Of a stretch of DNA of 64,000 bases, positions 45,911 through 55,633 are shown one piece after another. The position numbers and the translations under genes were made by a program. Each line of letters starts with the position of its first letter. Positions within the stretch are counted from its first letter, which is position 1. The DNA is from HXMU1420-13 sp963691715. GTDB taxonomy: Bacteria; Bacteroidota; Rhodothermia; Balneolales; Balneolaceae. The DNA lies in contig OY829281.1 in assembly GCA_963691715.1 (NCBI GenBank), positions 310,001 through 374,000 on the forward strand, in the 5' to 3' direction. The notes under the pieces were generated by a model, which saw only the letters and a list, made by a program, of their open reading frames with translations, was not told the DNA's origin and made no database searches.

Positions 45911-45946
45911 GCCATGCTAGATAGCTTATGATTTTGACTAAAGCAA

Positions 45947-48900
45947 TTATAACTGCATCGCATCTTTTACAAGTTTGGCTTGTTCTGCATCATGCATAGC
46001 TTTTTGACCGGCAGCAGGTGACGCAGAGGCTTCTCTACCAACAAATGATAACTTTTGGTTATTACCCAGAGTCTCAATAAATCGTGGAGCAACAAAAGTC
46101 CAAGCTCCCATATTTTTTGGCTCTTCTTGGCACCAAATTACTTCATTAACCTTTGGCATTGATTTTAAATAATCACGAATATCTTGATCAGGAAATGGAT
46201 AGATCTGTTCAAGACGACCAATGGCTACGTTTTCGATGTTATTCTCTTTTTTATATTTAAGTAAATCGTAATAAATTTTTCCTGAACAAACTACCACACG
46301 TTCTAGCTTATTTAAATCTGATGCTTGATCTTCAATAAAAGGCAAAAATTTACCGTTCGCTAATTCTTGTGCATTTGATGTTGCCATCGGGTGACGTAAC
46401 AAACTTTTAGGAGACATTAAAATGGTGGGTTTATACAATTCACGTAATGTTTGCATACGCAACATGTGAAAATACTGGGAAGGGGTAGTCAAATTCATTA
46501 CAAACATGTTATCTTCAGCACAAAGCTGTAAGAATCGTTCAAGTCGAGCAGAAGAGTGTTCTGGTCCTTGTCCCTCATAACCATGTGGGAGATTCATGAC
46601 AATGGACGATGTTTGTCCCCATTTCGCTTCACTAGATGCAATAAATTGATCGATAATGATTTGTGCACCATTAGCGAAGTCACCGAATTGCGCTTCCCAA
46701 ATTACCAAGCATTTTCTTTTTTGTGCACTGTAGCCAAATTCGAAACCAAGAGCAGCATATTCACTTAATAAACTATTATGTATATGAAATTTAGCTTGGC
46801 CCGCTATTAAATTATTTAGTGGGGTAAATGTTTGGAGAGTTTCTGTACCATGGAGAACTGCATGTCGGTGTGCAAAAGTACCACGCTCTACGTCCTGGCC
46901 AGTTAAACGAACAGTTCTTCCTGATTTTAAAAGAGTGCCAAATGCTAGAGCTTCTGCAAATCCCCAATCAATTCGAGATTCATTTTTTTGGACAATTTCA
47001 GCACGTTTCGCTAATTGTCTTAGAAGTTTAGGATTTGCATCGAAATCCTTGGGTACTGTATTAATTTTGACAGCAATTTCGGTTAAATCTTCTATGCTTG
47101 ATTTAGAATTAGGATACTCTGGCCAATTTTTTTGAGGTAATTCAACTCTCTGAAGTAATGCATCTTTGATATCTAAATTTGGAGCTTTTTTTGCATCTTC
47201 GAATGCGTTGTGAAGTAAGTTGTCAAACTCCTTGAAAATTGATTGGGCTTCTTCTTTAGTTAACTCTCCATTTTTAACTAAATGTTCAGTATACAAGTCT
47301 CGAACAGTACGGTGATCATTAATCTCTTTATACAATCCGGGTTGCGTAAATGCAGGTTCATCACCTTCATTATGACCATGTTTACGATAACCAATTAAAT
47401 CTATGATAACATCTTTTCCAAATTTTTGGCGGTATTCTAAGGCCATTTGAATTGAATGAACTGCAGCCTCAGGTCTATCCCCATTTACATGGAAAATAGG
47501 TGCAAGTACCGTTTTTGCTAGATCAGATGCATACTCGGTTGATCGTCCATCTTTTGGTAAGGTTGTAAACCCAATTTGATTATTTATAATCACATGAATG
47601 GTACCGCCTGTTTTATACCCTTCTAGTTGAGATAAATTTAAAGTTTCAGCCACTACTCCCTGTCCAGCAAAGGCAGCATCTCCATGCATCAAGACAGGTA
47701 GAATCCTAAGCTGTGCATCTTCTTTTTCATGATGATCAATGATGGCCCGGCAAGCACCTTCTACAGCAGGATTTACTGCTTCCAAATGAGAAGGATTAGG
47801 CATTAATTCTATGGCAACTTCAGCACCATTTTCTGCCTTGTGTGTTCCTCGAGCTCCTAAATGATATTTTACATCACCTGAACCTTGAATAGTACTTGGA
47901 TCAACATTGCCTTCGAATTCAGCAAATACTCGATGGTATGGCTTATTCATTATATTCACAAGCATGTTAAGTCGGCCTCGATGAGCCATACCTATAAATA
48001 TTTTCTCTATTTCTTTCTCACTAGCGCTTTCTAGTAAAAAATGAATCATTGGAATTAATGTGTCATTTCCTTCTAAAGAAAAACGTTTATGGCCAATGTA
48101 TTTTTTATGAAGAAATTCTTCAAAGGCCATTGCTTGATTGAGCTTGTGCAAGATTTGTTTCTTGTCTTCAAGAGTTAAATTTGGATCATTACTGGTAGAT
48201 TCCATTCGTTCCCGTAACCAACGACGCTCTTCTAGATCGAGAAGGTGCATGTATTCAGCACCCACATTTTCACAATAGGTTTCACGAAGTTTTTTTATGA
48301 TGTTACGAAGTGTTGCTTTTTTCTCATCTGGAAATAACATTCCACAATAAAATTCTCGATCTAAATCCCACAAAGAAAGGCCATAGTACTCTAGGTCAAG
48401 CTCGGGGTTGTGTCCAGGTTCCTTTTCAAGAGGGTCAATATTTGCTAAAACATGACCTCGCATACGGTACATGTTAATTAATCGCCAAACACCTATAGTT
48501 CTTCGGTCTTCGAGTACACTTTTTTTTGTGCCACCTCCAAACATGCCAGAAAACATGTCTTCACCATAAGGAATAGGTTCATATGGGATTTCAAGATCTG
48601 TGAAAATATCCATCCAAAAATTCGAATGTCCAGTAAGTAATTGACTTACCTTTTGAAGAAAAGCACCTGATTCTGCACCTTGAATAATTCTGTGGTCATA
48701 GGTACAAGTCATGGTCATAACTTTGCTGATACCTAGGTGATTCAGAGCATCTTGCGACATAGCTTGATATTCAGCAGGGTAATCTATAGCACCAGTTGCA
48801 ATAATTGATCCCTGACCTTCCATTAGCCTTGGTACAGATGAAACCGTTCCAAGAGTTCCAGGATTAGTTATACTTATTGTAGTTTCTTGAAAATCAGCTA

Positions 48901-49588
48901 TTTGAAGTTTTCCTGTACGAGCTTTATTTACCAATTCTGCAAAAGCATATAAGAACTCTTTGAAGTTCATTTTATCGACACCCTTGATATTGGGAACTAC
49001 TAAGTTTCTAGTGCCGTCTTTATTTGGTAGATCAACAGCAACTCCTAAGTTGATTTGGTCCGGTATTACCTTAAAGTGATCCTTTCCATCAAAGTGATAG
49101 GTATGGTTTATGCTTGGAAATTCTTTTAATGCTTGTATTACTGCCCAGCAAATAAAATGAGTAAATGATGCTTTTGGTTCATGGCGTTTTACCAAATGTC
49201 GGTTTATGATGGTTCTATCTTCGATCATCATTTTTACAGGGAGAACACGAAGAGAAGTTGCAGTTGGAACCTCTAAGCTTTGATCCATATTCTCAACAAT
49301 CTTCGTGGCAACTCCTTTGATTTTCTTTAGTTCTGCATTTTTGGGAGCTTCAGTGATGATTTTCCCTTTAGCAGGCATAACCACGGGCTGTAAAGTAGGT
49401 GTAATCGATCCATTTGTACTTGGTTCACTAGATGAGGATTGAGTAGTAGAAACTGTGGAAGAGTCTGTAAGTTCATCAAAATACTTTTGCCAATGTAAGG
49501 GAACAGAACTTGGCGTTGATTTATATTGTTCAAAAAGTTCTTCTACAAGTGCTGAATTTGGCCCAAATAAGGCTTCTAATGATTTCAA
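45947..49588 (-). CDS. kgd: Multifunctional 2-oxoglutarate dehydrogenase/decarboxylase (E2-E1 fusion)
   Basis: A 1213-residue TCA-cycle enzyme. An E1 N-terminal segment (LFGPNSALVEELFEQYK, 7-23), a Ser/Thr/Pro-rich linker (about 41-105), an E2 succinyltransferase domain (about 106-315, with the active-site TYDHRIIQGAESG at 296-308) and a complete E1 thiamine-diphosphate domain follow in order. Motifs in E1 include FIGMAHRGRLNMLVNIM and LMHGDAAFAGQGVVAETL. The lipoyl domain is absent, as in actinobacterial Kgd/OdhA. The start is TTG: I find no in-frame ATG back to an upstream stop, and the family N-terminus begins there. A leader hairpin lies at 49625. Confidence 0.95.
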   Translation of the reverse strand: MKSLEALFGPNSALVEELFEQYKSTPSSVPLHWQKYFDELTDSSTVSTTQSSSSEPSTNGSITPTLQPVVMPAKGKIITEAPKNAELKKIKGVATKIVENMDQSLEVPTATSLRVLPVKMMIEDRTIINRHLVKRHEPKASFTHFICWAVIQALKEFPSINHTYHFDGKDHFKVIPDQINLGVAVDLPNKDGTRNLVVPNIKGVDKMNFKEFLYAFAELVNKARTGKLQIADFQETTISITNPGTLGTVSSVPRLMEGQGSIIATGAIDYPAEYQAMSQDALNHLGISKVMTMTCTYDHRIIQGAESGAFLQKVSQLLTGHSNFWMDIFTDLEIPYEPIPYGEDMFSGMFGGGTKKSVLEDRRTIGVWRLINMYRMRGHVLANIDPLEKEPGHNPELDLEYYGLSLWDLDREFYCGMLFPDEKKATLRNIIKKLRETYCENVGAEYMHLLDLEERRWLRERMESTSNDPNLTLEDKKQILHKLNQAMAFEEFLHKKYIGHKRFSLEGNDTLIPMIHFLLESASEKEIEKIFIGMAHRGRLNMLVNIMNKPYHRVFAEFEGNVDPSTIQGSGDVKYHLGARGTHKAENGAEVAIELMPNPSHLEAVNPAVEGACRAIIDHHEKEDAQLRILPVLMHGDAAFAGQGVVAETLNLSQLEGYKTGGTIHVIINNQIGFTTLPKDGRSTEYASDLAKTVLAPIFHVNGDRPEAAVHSIQMALEYRQKFGKDVIIDLIGYRKHGHNEGDEPAFTQPGLYKEINDHRTVRDLYTEHLVKNGELTKEEAQSIFKEFDNLLHNAFEDAKKAPNLDIKDALLQRVELPQKNWPEYPNSKSSIEDLTEIAVKINTVPKDFDANPKLLRQLAKRAEIVQKNESRIDWGFAEALAFGTLLKSGRTVRLTGQDVERGTFAHRHAVLHGTETLQTFTPLNNLIAGQAKFHIHNSLLSEYAALGFEFGYSAQKRKCLVIWEAQFGDFANGAQIIIDQFIASSEAKWGQTSSIVMNLPHGYEGQGPEHSSARLERFLQLCAEDNMFVMNLTTPSQYFHMLRMQTLRELYKPTILMSPKSLLRHPMATSNAQELANGKFLPFIEDQASDLNKLERVVVCSGKIYYDLLKYKKENNIENVAIGRLEQIYPFPDQDIRDYLKSMPKVNEVIWCQEEPKNMGAWTFVAPRFIETLGNNQKLSFVGREASASPAAGQKAMHDAEQAKLVKDAMQL

Positions 49589-49980
49589 GGGGGTAAACCT
49601 CAGTAAGTTTAAATCTATTTAAAAAGGGTTGTAAACTATCTAAAAAAGCAATACTCTTTTTTAGATAAGCACAACCTAAGCGTATGAAATGTACGGAGAA
49701 GAGAATTTAAAAACGAGAAATCTGAGTATTAGTATTTCGAAAAACAAGAAAATTACAATCACTTATATCCGTGGTCAAATTAAATTGAATTGGCAACAGC
49801 AACAGTTAGACTTTTCTTGGCACTTATCCAATTACAGCTCATGTTTCTGAACAGTTTTTACAGTTATGTGAAAATAATATGTGGTATATATTAAAAAGAA
49901 TGTGAATTTCTTTTAAGAAAGTTTAAATCCAGTAGTAGACAGCATATATTCCCCAAAAAATAAATTTAGGAGATTCTAAC
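49589..49980. promoter_or_regulatory. 392-base divergent intergenic region with leader hairpin
   Basis: The gap between the divergent kgd and pepF genes. It holds no ORF worth reporting. TATCTAAAAAA (49637-49647) and TTTTTTAGATA (49657-49667) form a perfect 11-base hairpin. Outer GTTGT/ACAAC pairs (49628-49632, 49671-49675) lengthen it. It sits about 37-80 bases upstream of the kgd start and would be in its leader. AGGAG just before the pepF ATG is a good ribosome-binding site. Confidence 0.4.
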
Positions 49981-51783
49981 ATGAGCAAAGTGCCAAGTAA
50001 ATCAATAACTGGTGCAGAAGAAATTAATTGGGATTTAAGTGATCTGTATAAATCAAATGATGATCCTCAATTAGTTAAAGACAAAATAGACGTATTAAGC
50101 GAAGCGGAAGCTTTTGCACTCAAGTATAAAGGTAGTATTGCTCAATTAGAGATTTCTGAATTCAAAACAATGCTTCAAGATTATGAAGAACTGCAAGATA
50201 AAGGTGGAAAAATAGGGTCCTTTGCATACTTGCAATGGAGCACAGATACAACAAACCCTGATTTTGGAAAGTTAGTTCAAGAATCCAATGAATTAAGTAG
50301 TGAACTCAGCCAGAGATTAGTGTTTCTAAATGTTGAATGGTTAAGTATTTCTGATACAGAAGCTCAAAAAATTATTGATCATCCAGAACTATCCTTCTAT
50401 CGACATTACTTAGAATCTTCTAGGAGATACAAAAATCATGTGCTTAATGAAGATCAAGAACAAATTTTGTCGGCTAAAGGAGTGACTGGTAGAAGTGCAT
50501 GGATTCGATTTTTTGATGAAACCATAGGTAAAGCAAAATTTGAATTAGATGGTAAGGAATATGCGGAGCAAGAAGTGCTTAGTAAATTACACGATGGGGA
50601 TAGGAAGTTAAGAATTCGTGCTCATGCCTCACTTTCTAAAAAATTCAATGAGCTATCTCACCCACTTACATACGTGTTTAATACGCTGTTAGCAGATAAA
50701 AGTACCAATGATAAACTAAGAAAATATCCAAGTTGGATCACTTCCAGAAATATGGCTAACGAAACTGATAACACCACTGTGGATGCTTTGGTTGATTCAG
50801 TTACCTCTAAATATTCATTAGTTCAGCGATATTACAGGCTAAAAGCAAAGTTACTAGGTCTTAGTGAGATGTATGATTATGATAGATATGCTCCAATGAT
50901 TGATAATGAATCGACAATATCTTGGGATGAAGCTCGAAAAATGGTCTTAGATTCATATACTGAATTCCATCCTAGAATGGGAGAAATAACTCAAGAGTTT
51001 TTCGATAAAAATTGGATTGATGCTGCAATTAAACCAGGTAAAAGAGGTGGGGCTTACTCTGCAAGTACGGTTCCCTCTGTTCACCCTTATGTGTTTATGA
51101 ATTTTGATGGAAAAATACGCGATGTACAGACTTTAGCACATGAATTAGGGCATGGTGTTCATCAATATTTAAGCCGAGAGCAAGGTCCTTTACAATCAGG
51201 TACTCCATTAACAACTGCAGAAACCGCCTCTGTATTTGGTGAAATGTTAGTCTTTCAAAATCTGCTTAAGAAATTAACAGACCCAAAAGAAAAATTGGCA
51301 CTTATTATTGGGAAAATAGATGATACTATTGCTACTGTATTTCGTCAAATTTCCATGAATCGTTTTGAAGATTCTATGCATACAGCCCGTCGTGAACAAG
51401 GAGAACTTACTACCAAACAATTCTCTGAACTTTGGATGGAACAACAAAGAGCATTGTATGGTGATTCTGTGACACTTACAGAAGAATATGGAATATGGTG
51501 GAGTTACATACCTCATTTTCTTCATACCCCAGGTTATGTCTATGCATATGCCTTCGGAGAATTGTTGGTACTTGCTCTTTATGAAGAATTCACAGAGAAA
51601 CCTAATGGATTTGCCGATCAATACATGAAATTGTTAAGTGCTGGAGGTTCAGAATGGCCTCATGATTTAGTTAGCAGGATGGGGCTCGATATTCGTGATC
51701 CTAAATTTTGGGATAAAGGACTATCATCTTTCGAAAGAATGATAGAAGAGGCTGAAGAGCTTTCAACAATCATAAAAGTTTAA
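49981..51783 (+). CDS. pepF: Oligoendopeptidase F (M3 family)
   Basis: A 600-residue cytosolic zinc peptidase of the M3B/PepF type. The zinc motif HELGH begins at His387 (LAHELGHGVHQYLS), with the third ligand Glu in TAETASVFGEML about 25 residues on. The N-terminal half is the helical lid typical of PepF. It cuts peptides of roughly 7-17 residues, likely in peptide recycling. A clear AGGAG ribosome site precedes the ATG. Two downstream genes are on the same strand, with an 81-base gap, so an operon is possible but not needed. Confidence 0.94.
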   Translation: MSKVPSKSITGAEEINWDLSDLYKSNDDPQLVKDKIDVLSEAEAFALKYKGSIAQLEISEFKTMLQDYEELQDKGGKIGSFAYLQWSTDTTNPDFGKLVQESNELSSELSQRLVFLNVEWLSISDTEAQKIIDHPELSFYRHYLESSRRYKNHVLNEDQEQILSAKGVTGRSAWIRFFDETIGKAKFELDGKEYAEQEVLSKLHDGDRKLRIRAHASLSKKFNELSHPLTYVFNTLLADKSTNDKLRKYPSWITSRNMANETDNTTVDALVDSVTSKYSLVQRYYRLKAKLLGLSEMYDYDRYAPMIDNESTISWDEARKMVLDSYTEFHPRMGEITQEFFDKNWIDAAIKPGKRGGAYSASTVPSVHPYVFMNFDGKIRDVQTLAHELGHGVHQYLSREQGPLQSGTPLTTAETASVFGEMLVFQNLLKKLTDPKEKLALIIGKIDDTIATVFRQISMNRFEDSMHTARREQGELTTKQFSELWMEQQRALYGDSVTLTEEYGIWWSYIPHFLHTPGYVYAYAFGELLVLALYEEFTEKPNGFADQYMKLLSAGGSEWPHDLVSRMGLDIRDPKFWDKGLSSFERMIEEAEELSTIIKV

Positions 51784-51864
51784 AATTCTAATTACCTTTA
51801 TCTTTAGTACCTTATTAAGGATTATAGCATTATGGAGTAAGAAATTTGAAAGTGCGGAATAAAG

Positions 51865-53328
51865 ATGTCGTTTGATAGACAAGAAAAAGCATTGCGGGAA
51901 TTCAAGCAAATAATGGCAGATTTAGTCCATTTGCTTAGAACTTCTACCCGTGTGCAATTAACCTATATGTGTTGGGTAAATCACTCAAGGCAACAGTTTG
52001 TTTGGGAAAGTAACAGCACAAATCTTCCAAATGTAATGTTCAAAGATCGAGTCGCTTTCGAGTATCACTTTTTGAACGATTATAAAGAGATCTCAGATAT
52101 TGTACAGCTTAAAATAGGTGAAGATATCTCAAAAGCTAAATTAGGGCATTACTTTAATTTTGTGAATGCAAAAAATATGCTCATTATCCCTTTCATTAAC
52201 AAGGGGGAAACAGTAGCACTTACCGTTTTAGAATCAGAGGACGAGATAAATCATCAGGAAATTTCCGATCAATTACATGCATATAATAATGCTCTTGTAA
52301 ATGTATTAGATACCTATCTAGAAGTTGTAGATTTGCATGAACAACAGAAAGAATGGGAAGATTATGAACAGTCTTTAAACGCTCTTGATTATCGATTACA
52401 TAGAGCCGATTTATTGTCAAGAATGCTGGAAGAAATGCAATTATTTCTTCCAAATGGAGGAGTTTGTTTAATCGCACCTGCAATGGAAAGTTGGTCCAAT
52501 GTATTAACGTCAAAGTTTTCAAAAAACAGTCCTTATCTAGGGTTAATGATGGAAGATAAATCTGTAGCTTATGAAGCGGTAGAAAAAGGGATTCCAATTT
52601 TTAATATTCATTTTAATAATAATCCAAAATTTATTTCTAGCAAGGAAGGCAAAACTGAAGGAGCTAGCTATTCAATTCCATTGATGGTGCATGACCGAAG
52701 ACAGGCTGTGGTTGTTGCCTATGATTCAGATCCACTTTCATTTAAAGAATCAACGAAACATAAATTAGCAAATCTTGTACGTATTGCCTCATTAGCTATA
52801 CAGTCGGTGGTAAAAAAATCTAGTGTGATTGATGAATTACTTACCGAAAATTATGGTGCAATTAAGACCGAACTCTGGGAAAAAGCTTTAGAAAATGAAC
52901 TTAAGAAAAAACAAAAAAATAAAAATATACATACATGGTTTGGTCTGATTACACCCAATGATTTATCAAGTCTAAGAACTAAATATCGATTAGAAGAATT
53001 ACAGCGTATTCAAAAAGACTTTGTAACCTTCCTTAATCCAGGTAAACATGGAATACCTGGATATATTGGGTTTAATTCAGACTATGTGTATGCTTTTCTC
53101 ATACAAAGTAAATCCGAAAATATTGTACAAGATTGGATGGATAGCATACGTACCAAATTAGCACATGGGTTAAAACTATCAGCTGGTGGAACCTTAAATA
53201 TTAGTTTCAAAGCAGGGGTTACAAAAATAAGTACTGAAGATGAAAACGCCTATCAAGTACTTACTAAAGCAAAAAAAGCACTTAGTGAAGTTCTAAAAAA
53301 TGAAGAAATAGAATTTTTCGAAGTTTAA
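51865..53328 (+). CDS. GAF-like sensor with degenerate GGDEF C-terminal domain
   Basis: A 487-residue cytosolic protein with no transmembrane segment. I read two GAF-like domains (about 10-150 and 175-320, the second including CLIAPAMESWSNVL and SYSIPLMVHDRRQAVVVAY). A C-terminal domain (about 350-487) has the outline of a GGDEF fold: FGLITPNDLSSLRTKYRLEE and FKAGVTKISTEDENAYQVLTKAKKALSE. The GGDEF signature itself is absent; IGFNSDYVYAFL stands in its place, so it should not make c-di-GMP. No receiver or kinase domain is present. The stop overlaps the deoB ATG by one base, so the two are translated together. Confidence 0.7.
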   Translation: MSFDRQEKALREFKQIMADLVHLLRTSTRVQLTYMCWVNHSRQQFVWESNSTNLPNVMFKDRVAFEYHFLNDYKEISDIVQLKIGEDISKAKLGHYFNFVNAKNMLIIPFINKGETVALTVLESEDEINHQEISDQLHAYNNALVNVLDTYLEVVDLHEQQKEWEDYEQSLNALDYRLHRADLLSRMLEEMQLFLPNGGVCLIAPAMESWSNVLTSKFSKNSPYLGLMMEDKSVAYEAVEKGIPIFNIHFNNNPKFISSKEGKTEGASYSIPLMVHDRRQAVVVAYDSDPLSFKESTKHKLANLVRIASLAIQSVVKKSSVIDELLTENYGAIKTELWEKALENELKKKQKNKNIHTWFGLITPNDLSSLRTKYRLEELQRIQKDFVTFLNPGKHGIPGYIGFNSDYVYAFLIQSKSENIVQDWMDSIRTKLAHGLKLSAGGTLNISFKAGVTKISTEDENAYQVLTKAKKALSEVLKNEEIEFFEV

Positions 53329-54494
53329 TGGGAAATTGTTATCTCATTATCATCGATGGACTTGGTGTGGGAGAACAAGAAGATGCTCATCTTTATGGAG
53401 ATGAAGGAACAAATACTTTGGGTAACGTTTCACTGGCAACAAGAGTTAAGCTCCCAAATTTGGCTAATATGGGTATAGGAAATATAACTAAGTTAGAAAC
53501 CATTCAGGCTGAATATAATCCTACTTCAGCTTTTGGTAAAATGAGAGAAGTTTCAGGTGGGAAAGATTCCACAACCGGTCATTGGGAAATTGCCGGAATT
53601 CATCTAGAAAAGCCATTTCCGACATATCCAAAGGGATTTCCAGATGTACTAATCGAAAAATTTTGCAAGGGTATTGGAGTAAACAATGTATACTGCAATC
53701 TTCCTGCTTCGGGTACAGATGTGATCAGGGACTTTGGTGAAGATCACCTCAAAACCGGAAACCCAATTGTTTATACTTCGGCCGACTCAGTCTTTCAAGT
53801 TGCCATACATGATTCAGTTACTTCCGTCGACCAACTACATCGGTGGTGTGATTTTGCACGAAAAGAGATATGTATGGGGGAACATGAAGTTGGGAGGGTT
53901 ATTGCACGCCCATTTTCAGGTGAGATTGGTGACTTTTACCGTTTAACAAACAATAGAAAGGATTTTTCAGCTATTCCTCCAACAAATAATATTATTCAAA
54001 TTGCCTTTAATAAAGGAATAAGAACTTTTTCTATTGGTAAAGTAATTGATCTATTTGCAGGGCAGGGATTTACAGATTTTAAAAAAACTAAGAATAATGC
54101 TGATGGAATAAAGATTCTTCTGAAAACTATGGATCAGGTCAAACATACATTTATATTCGTGAATTTAATTGATACGGATCAATTATTTGGACATCGTTTA
54201 GATCCTGAGGGATTTGCAGGCAGTTTAAAAGAGTTTGATGATGCACTTCCTTCAATTTTATCAAAAATAAAAGAAGATGATTTACTGATCATTACTGCTG
54301 ATCATGGAAACGATCCATGCTCTAAGTCCACCGATCATTCAAGAGAATTTGTGCCTTTACTGGTATATCCAAAATATATTGCTAATAAAATAAATTTAGG
54401 AACTAGAAACACTTTTGCAGATGTAGCAGCTTCTATCGCTGATTTTTTTGGAGTTGATTTTAAATCAAATGGCTCTTCATTTCTGAAAATCTAA
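53328..54494 (+). CDS. deoB: Phosphopentomutase
   Basis: A 388-residue alkaline-phosphatase-superfamily mutase that interconverts (deoxy)ribose-1- and 5-phosphate. Metal ligands show as IIDGLGVGEQEDAH at the N-terminus. SGGKDSTTGHWEIAG carries the Thr that is phosphorylated in the cycle (about residue 80-90). LINLIDTDQLFGHRLDP-type and ITADHGNDPCSKSTDHSRE carry the remaining metal His/Asp. It completes nucleoside salvage with the phosphorylase at 1003. Its ATG overlaps the stop of the GAF/degenerate-GGDEF gene. Confidence 0.95.
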   Translation: MGNCYLIIIDGLGVGEQEDAHLYGDEGTNTLGNVSLATRVKLPNLANMGIGNITKLETIQAEYNPTSAFGKMREVSGGKDSTTGHWEIAGIHLEKPFPTYPKGFPDVLIEKFCKGIGVNNVYCNLPASGTDVIRDFGEDHLKTGNPIVYTSADSVFQVAIHDSVTSVDQLHRWCDFARKEICMGEHEVGRVIARPFSGEIGDFYRLTNNRKDFSAIPPTNNIIQIAFNKGIRTFSIGKVIDLFAGQGFTDFKKTKNNADGIKILLKTMDQVKHTFIFVNLIDTDQLFGHRLDPEGFAGSLKEFDDALPSILSKIKEDDLLIITADHGNDPCSKSTDHSREFVPLLVYPKYIANKINLGTRNTFADVAASIADFFGVDFKSNGSSFLKI

Positions 54495-54541
54495 ACACAA
54501 TATTCAAAAAAGTTTATTCAGATAATAAAGATAAGATTCCG

Positions 54542-54549
54542 TATATTTG
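54542..54549 (+). promoter_or_regulatory. Possible Bacteroidota-type -7 element upstream of rpoD
   Basis: TATATTTG matches the TAnnTTTG -7 consensus of Bacteroidota housekeeping promoters, 127 bases before the rpoD start, giving a leader of about 120 bases. I see no convincing -33 TTTG at the usual spacing, and use of this consensus by the organism is assumed. Confidence 0.3.
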
Positions 54550-54675
54550 TGCGATTATTCAGATGGAGTTCAGTCGCCCCTGAAGCTTAGAAATAAGGTT
54601 GCAACCATTCAGCTTAACATATTTTACTGCACCCATCTCGCGTTTACGCAAATTATTCAATAAAACTTATTAATT

Positions 54676-55530
54676 GTGGCAAAAAGTTCAGGAATTTCGA
54701 CTCGTGAATCGGAATCATTAGATCGATATCTTCACGAGATTGGCAAAGAAAAGCTCATTACGCCAGACGATGAAGTTCGTCTTGCTAAAGAGATTCAAAA
54801 AGGAAGTCAGAGGGCACTAGAAGATTTAACAAAGGCAAATTTACGCTTTGTAGTATCTGTTGCTAAACAATATCAAAATCAAGGTTTGTCGCTTGGAGAC
54901 TTGATTAACGAAGGTAATCTCGGTTTGATAAAAGCAGCAAAACGTTTTGATGAAACGCGTGGATTTAAATTCATTTCTTACGCTGTTTGGTGGATACGGC
55001 AATCAATATTACAAGCTTTGGCTGAACAAAGCCGAATTGTGAGATTACCATTAAACCGAGTTGGCGCTCTTAACAAGATCGGAAAAGAGTTATCGAAACT
55101 CGAACAAGAATATGAACGATTACCATCTGCTCATGAATTAGCAGAAAGCCTAGAGATGACAGTCGGAGAAGTTGCCGACACCCTAAAGATATCAGGAAGG
55201 CATCTATCCATGGATGCACCATTTGCTCAAGGTGAAGATAATAGGCTACTTGATGTACTTGAAAATGAGGAAATTCCAAATCCTGATTTTGAGTTAATGG
55301 GCGAGTCTTTAAAAGTTGAAATTGAACGTGCACTATCTAAGCTTACTAAAAGGGAAGCAGAAGTAATTCGACTATACTTTGGAATTGGTCGCGAACATTC
55401 ATTAACACTTGAAGAAATAGGTGAAAGGTTCGATCTAACCCGAGAACGCGTTCGCCAGATTAAAGAAAAAGCTTTAAGAAAGCTAAGACATCATAATCGA
55501 AGTGCTGCTCTTAGAGTGTATTTAGGTTAA
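54676..55530 (+). CDS. rpoD: Primary RNA polymerase sigma factor (RpoD/SigA)
   Basis: A 284-residue group 1-like sigma factor, the short form without a region 1.1 typical of Bacteroidota. Region 1.2 ESLDRYLHEIGKEKLI, regions 2.1-2.4 with LGDLINEGNLGLIKAAKRFD and GFKFISYAVWWIRQSI, region 3, and region 4.2 TLEEIGERFDLTRERVRQIKE are all intact. The start is GTG (GTG GCA AAA). It follows a 181-base leader that may carry the promoter noted at 54542 and a small hairpin (TTCAG/CTGAA near 54562-54578). The intrinsic terminator at 55544 closes it. Confidence 0.95.
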   Translation: MAKSSGISTRESESLDRYLHEIGKEKLITPDDEVRLAKEIQKGSQRALEDLTKANLRFVVSVAKQYQNQGLSLGDLINEGNLGLIKAAKRFDETRGFKFISYAVWWIRQSILQALAEQSRIVRLPLNRVGALNKIGKELSKLEQEYERLPSAHELAESLEMTVGEVADTLKISGRHLSMDAPFAQGEDNRLLDVLENEEIPNPDFELMGESLKVEIERALSKLTKREAEVIRLYFGIGREHSLTLEEIGERFDLTRERVRQIKEKALRKLRHHNRSAALRVYLG

Positions 55531-55543
55531 AATTTTTAATCTT

Positions 55544-55572
55544 AAAAGCCCAGCTAAATGGCTGGGTTTTTT
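55544..55572 (+). terminator. Intrinsic terminator after rpoD
   Basis: CCCAGC (55549-55554) and GCTGGG (55561-55566) form a 6-base GC stem with loop TAAATG and a T6 tract, preceded by an A-run that lengthens the stem. Confidence 0.85.
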
Positions 55573-55633
55573 GATTTTGCCCCACATATTTTTAGAAGAT
55601 CATTAAATCCCGGGTTCTCATTTATTGTAGGAA

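Noticed and set aside
45905..45935. A weak hairpin (ATAAGC/GCTTAT) after the vWA gene
   Set aside because: A six-base AT-rich stem with only a short T-run; too weak to call a terminator.
54595..54604. GGTTGCAACC palindrome in the rpoD leader
   Set aside because: A short 10-base palindrome without further support; likely chance.
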